Origin: Clostridiales bacterium
GTDB lineage: Bacteria; Bacillota; Clostridia; Christensenellales; UBA1750
Length of the DNA: 36,907 bases
Direction of reading: 5' to 3'
NCBI GenBank assembly: GCA_015056005.1
Contig: SVHB01000019.1
Coordinates: forward strand, 1 to 36,907
Shown here: positions 34,187 to 36,907 of the stretch, piece after piece
Position numbering within the stretch: the first letter of the stretch is position 1
How the letters are laid out: each line of letters begins with the position of its first letter
The notes under the pieces: model-generated
Seen by the model: only the letters and a program-made list of their open reading frames with translations
Told to the model about the DNA's origin: nothing
Databases searched by the model: none
Made by a program: the position numbers and the translations under genes

Positions 34187-35716
34187 TTACTTGATCTTTG
34201 CGATGAGCTCGTCAACGATAGCAAGCAGGTTAGCCTTGGTCTCGTCATCCAGCTCTTTGCCCATGATGGACTTGTCCTCGATGAGGGGCTTGAAAGCTTC
34301 TGCGGAGGGAACGCCGGCAAGAGCATCCTGACCGCACTTGAGGAGAGTGTCACGGATGGGATCGTCGCTCAGCTCATAGGTTACGCCGTTGACGTCCTTC
34401 TGAGTGGTGTATGCGAATACACCGGCAACAGCCTTGAGGACCCACTTGAGGTCTTCTGCGCCGAAGCCCTTTTCCTTGGCTTCCCAATAGGTCTCCATGA
34501 ATCTGGGAAGAACCTTGGTGGAGCAGCCGATAGCGATACGCATGGGATCGTCGGGGATGTTGGGGTTGTTGAGACGGGTGTAAGTATCGGCAGCGAACTG
34601 CTCGATGGACAGTCTCTCGGGCTCTTCGATGGTGCCCTTAACGAGCTTGATGATATTATCGATGATATCGGTAATATTCTTGTCCTGCATTGCCTTGTAG
34701 ATGGAGTACTCGCCTCTGTAGCCGTGTACAACACCGTAACCTGCAATGGTGGAATGGCTCATGTTGAGGATACGAAGCTTCATATCTTCGTACTTCTTAA
34801 CATCTTCGAAGTCCTTGCACATGAAGACGCCTTCTGCCTTCTCGAACTCGGGACGGCCTGCGGGGAAGCAGTCTTCGATGCACCAGTAGCGGTTGAGCTC
34901 GGTAACAACGACGCTGGAGTGGATGTCAGCCTTTGCCATATCGGCAAATACGTTGGCATCGGGAGAAACGGCGATACGGTCGACCATGGTGTTGGGGAAG
35001 CCAACTCTGGTGCGGTCGGCGATATAAGCCTCAAAGCCCTTGGGAGCAAAGCCCTTTGCTTCCCATTCCTTAGCGAAGGTGCGGACAACAGCTGCGGTGA
35101 AGAAGCCGTTCTTGGAGAAGTTGGTGCAGGAGACCAGAGCAAAGTTCAGACCGGCATTGTAACGCTCGATGAGGAAGCGGGTCCACTTAGCGGGGTCGGA
35201 ATTGATGGTGCCGTTTGCAAGGTCGTCGATAACGCGCTGGTTGGAGGGCTCAGCATAGTCGCCGCCGAAGTAACGCATGCCGTAAACGCTTTCGGGAGCG
35301 TTGATGGTTGCATACTGGACTCTGGGATCTCTTGCGTAGTCAAGCAGACGCTCCCAAGCCATAGACTTGTCGGAGTTGTCAAGGAACAGAGCTTCCTTGA
35401 TAGCGCCCTGGAACTTGAGCTCGGCTTCGCCCTTCTTGCTGCCGTAGATAACGTGAGTGCACAGGAAATCGTTGGCTACAAGGCCGTTGTAGTAGGGCTG
35501 GGAGAAGGTTTCAATGCCGCAGACCATACCGGCGGTGCCGCCCTGATCCATGATGTCCTGAAGGATATCGGCAAAGTGACCAAAGCCCATTCTGCCAAGA
35601 GAGAAGCAAATGGCGGTTACGGGAGTGGTGTTTCTGTCATACTTGGGAAGCACGCAATTATCTTTGCCTGCCCAGAATTCTTTTTCAGCCAGAAGGCCGG
35701 AAGACAATACTCGCAT
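34187..35716 (-). CDS. Mannitol dehydrogenase-family (long-chain polyol) oxidoreductase
   Basis: The 509-residue protein belongs to the polyol-specific long-chain dehydrogenases. The C-terminal domain has the catalytic pattern KxxxxNxxH as K313, N318, H321 (KLRILNMSHS), which matches Lys295/Asn300/His303 of Pseudomonas mannitol 2-dehydrogenase. VSCTNFSKNG and GFPNTMVDRIAVSP are the expected family segments. The N-terminal Rossmann loop is GRMGFGHFAD, somewhat different from the usual GxGxFxRxH form. Such enzymes reduce fructose to mannitol, or act on related polyols or uronate-derived sugars, with NAD(H); the substrate is not decided. ATG 35716 is chosen by its AAAGGTG site. Codon choice resembles the ribosomal genes, suggesting high expression. 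Confidence 0.87.
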   Translation of the reverse strand: MRVLSSGLLAEKEFWAGKDNCVLPKYDRNTTPVTAICFSLGRMGFGHFADILQDIMDQGGTAGMVCGIETFSQPYYNGLVANDFLCTHVIYGSKKGEAELKFQGAIKEALFLDNSDKSMAWERLLDYARDPRVQYATINAPESVYGMRYFGGDYAEPSNQRVIDDLANGTINSDPAKWTRFLIERYNAGLNFALVSCTNFSKNGFFTAAVVRTFAKEWEAKGFAPKGFEAYIADRTRVGFPNTMVDRIAVSPDANVFADMAKADIHSSVVVTELNRYWCIEDCFPAGRPEFEKAEGVFMCKDFEDVKKYEDMKLRILNMSHSTIAGYGVVHGYRGEYSIYKAMQDKNITDIIDNIIKLVKGTIEEPERLSIEQFAADTYTRLNNPNIPDDPMRIAIGCSTKVLPRFMETYWEAKEKGFGAEDLKWVLKAVAGVFAYTTQKDVNGVTYELSDDPIRDTLLKCGQDALAGVPSAEAFKPLIEDKSIMGKELDDETKANLLAIVDELIAKIK

Positions 35717-35749
35717 GATAATATTCACCTTTCATCAATAGTTTTTTTC

Positions 35750-35778
35750 AGTTTACCACATTATGTAAGTATTTGCAA
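35750..35778 (-). promoter_or_regulatory. Sigma-A-type promoter of the polyol dehydrogenase gene
   Basis: On the minus strand TTGCAA (35778-35773) and TAAACT (35755-35750) have exactly 17 nt between them. The predicted start gives a leader of about 27 nt. It lies directly after the tuf terminator region, so the gene has its own transcript. Confidence 0.8.
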
Positions 35779-35812
35779 GGCAATCCTTGCGGATTCGTTA
35801 TTTAATATAAGA

Positions 35813-35860
35813 AAGCGGCAGCCGTTTTATACGACCGCCGCTTGTACCGCCAAAAGGCGG
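35813..35860 (-). terminator. Terminator region of tuf (two hairpins)
   Basis: On the minus strand, after the tuf stop, a small CCGCC/GGCGG hairpin with a TTTT loop (35860-35847) is followed by a longer stem AAGCGGC/GCCGCTT with inner pairing (35843-35813) and then TCTTATATT. The T-run is short, but the stems are strong. Confidence 0.65.
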
Positions 35861-35874
35861 GTGAAAGGCTTTAA

Positions 35875-36907
35875 TTATTCGATGATGGAGCCAACAACGC
35901 CGGCGCCAACGGTACGGCCGCCTTCACGGATAGCGAAGCGCAGACCTTCTTCGGTAGCGATGGGGGTGATCAGCTTGATGGTCATGTCGACGTTGTCGCC
36001 GGGCATTACCATTTCAACGCCTTCGGGCAGCTGGATGTTGCCGGTAACGTCGGTGGTTCTGAAGTAGAACTGGGGACGATAGCCGTTGAAGAAGGGAGTA
36101 TGACGGCCGCCTTCATCCTTGGTCAGTACGTATACCTGGCCGGTGAAGTGGGTGTGGGGCTTGATGGAACCGGGCTTTGCCAGTACCTGGCCGCGCTCGA
36201 TCTCAGTGCGCTGTACGCCACGGAGCAACAGACCTACGTTGTCGCCTGCTTCTGCCTGGTCAAGCAGCTTGCGGAACATTTCAACGCCGGTAACAACGGT
36301 GGAACGGGTTTCGTCCTTCAGACCAACGATTTCAACGGTGTCGCCCATCTTGATGGTGCCGCGCTCAACTCTGCCGGTTGCAACGGTACCACGGCCGGTG
36401 ATGGAGAATACGTCTTCAACGGGCATAAGGAAGGTCTTGTCGGTGTCGCGCTCGGGAGTGGGGATGTAGCTGTCAACTGCTTCCATCAGATCGAAGATGC
36501 ACTGGCACTGCTCGGTGCCGGCTACTACATCGTGCTCTGCTGCGTACTCAAGAGCTACGAGAGCGGAGCCGCGTACGATCGGAATGTCGTCGCCGGGGAA
36601 CTCGTAGGAAGAGAGCAGATCGCGTACTTCCATCTCAACCAGCTCGAGGAGCTCGTCGTCGTCAACCATGTCGCACTTGTTAAGGAAGACGATGATGTAG
36701 GGAACGCCAACCTGACGGGCGAGCAGGATGTGCTCACGGGTCTGGGGCATGGGGCCGTCTGCTGCGGATACTACCAGGATTGCGCCGTCCATCTGTGCTG
36801 CGCCGGTGATCATGTTCTTAACATAGTCAGCGTGGCCGGGGCAGTCAACGTGTGCGTAGTGGCGGGTCTCGGTCTGGTACTCAACGTGTGCGGTGTTGAT
36901 GGTGATA
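35875..36907 (-). CDS. tuf: Elongation factor Tu, N-terminal part cut by window
   Basis: The frame is open to the window edge, beginning in the segment [20 protein letters not shown], so about the first 60 residues (including the P-loop) are missing. Visible are G3 [14 protein letters not shown]4 NKCDMVDD, the beta-barrel domains with [11 protein letters not shown], and the C-terminal [13 protein letters not shown]-Tu delivers aminoacyl-tRNA to the ribosome. In Firmicutes tuf ends the str operon (rpsL-rpsG-fusA-tuf), usually just before rpsJ; here four other genes separate them. The coding part shows strongly biased codons, as expected for a very highly expressed gene. Confidence 0.98.
   Translation of the reverse strand, partial: ITINTAHVEYQTETRHYAHVDCPGHADYVKNMITGAAQMDGAILVVSAADGPMPQTREHILLARQVGVPYIIVFLNKCDMVDDDELLELVEMEVRDLLSSYEFPGDDIPIVRGSALVALEYAAEHDVVAGTEQCQCIFDLMEAVDSYIPTPERDTDKTFLMPVEDVFSITGRGTVATGRVERGTIKMGDTVEIVGLKDETRSTVVTGVEMFRKLLDQAEAGDNVGLLLRGVQRTEIERGQVLAKPGSIKPHTHFTGQVYVLTKDEGGRHTPFFNGYRPQFYFRTTDVTGNIQLPEGVEMVMPGDNVDMTIKLITPIATEEGLRFAIREGGRTVGAGVVGSIIE

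Noticed and set aside
35729-35874. Search for a tRNA or small RNA gene between tuf and the polyol dehydrogenase
   Set aside because: Only two hairpins and a promoter can be supported; no cloverleaf or T-loop sequence was found.
34103-36067. Long open frame (about 654 codons) on the plus strand opposite the polyol dehydrogenase and tuf
   Set aside because: It mirrors two well-supported minus-strand genes with strongly biased codons; such bias opens the opposite frame. It has no recognisable domain and crosses the tuf terminator and dehydrogenase promoter.

Overview
The window comes from a low-to-mid GC Gram-positive bacterium of the class Clostridia, most likely a Ruminococcaceae/Oscillospirales-type gut anaerobe. 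This is inferred from gene order and protein types: a zinc-binding S14, C+ forms of S4 and L36, a KOW-domain L14e-like gene between map and infA, rpsD inside the alpha operon, ecfA1-ecfA2-ecfT-truA nearby, and a remA-gmk-rpoZ block. No species can be named from the sequence alone. Nearly everything is on the minus strand, so transcription mostly runs from high to low coordinates.

Region 1 (36907-34187, minus) starts with the 3' part of tuf (EF-Tu), followed by hairpins and a well-formed promoter for a polyol/mannitol-type dehydrogenase. Region 2 (34118-30695) is an accessory block: a MATE exporter (minus), a cytosolic GH5-like glycosidase (plus) and a divergent AraC-type regulator (minus) with overlapping promoters. 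These four genes sit where Firmicutes usually pass directly from the str operon (tuf) to the S10 operon.

Region 3 (30638-14681, minus) is the S10-spc-alpha superoperon. It has one strong promoter, a roughly 175-nt structured leader, 32 genes from rpsJ to rplQ including secY, adk, map, infA and rpoA, and a strong terminator. The only large internal gap is 219 nt of structured sequence between rpmJ and rpsM, a candidate autoregulatory leader. rpmJ (37 residues) and the 5' two thirds of rsmB were found by reading the sequence directly.

Region 4 (14626-11549) is a second accessory block: an exported M23-type peptidase-like protein, a DMT-family permease on the plus strand and a lipoprotein. Region 5 (11521-8218, minus) is the ECF transporter core ecfA1-ecfA2-ecfT coupled to truA. 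Region 6 (8240-1, minus) starts from a promoter inside the end of truA and reads yicC-remA-gmk-rpoZ-coaC-coaB-priA-def-fmt-rsmB. It is tightly packed, with several ATGA overlaps, and combines RNA decay, nucleotide and CoA synthesis, replication restart, N-terminal protein processing and rRNA methylation. rsmB is cut by the window edge.

I found no CRISPR array, tRNA, rRNA, insertion sequence or phage gene. The window is mostly core housekeeping. The observations most worth following are a 155-residue repeat-rich Arg/Lys/Asp/Glu extension on RsmB, a CoaBC split into two genes whose decarboxylase has Asn at the usual active-site Cys, the structured rpsM and rpsJ leaders, a peptidase with an altered zinc site, and the accessory genes inserted on both sides of the ribosomal superoperon.
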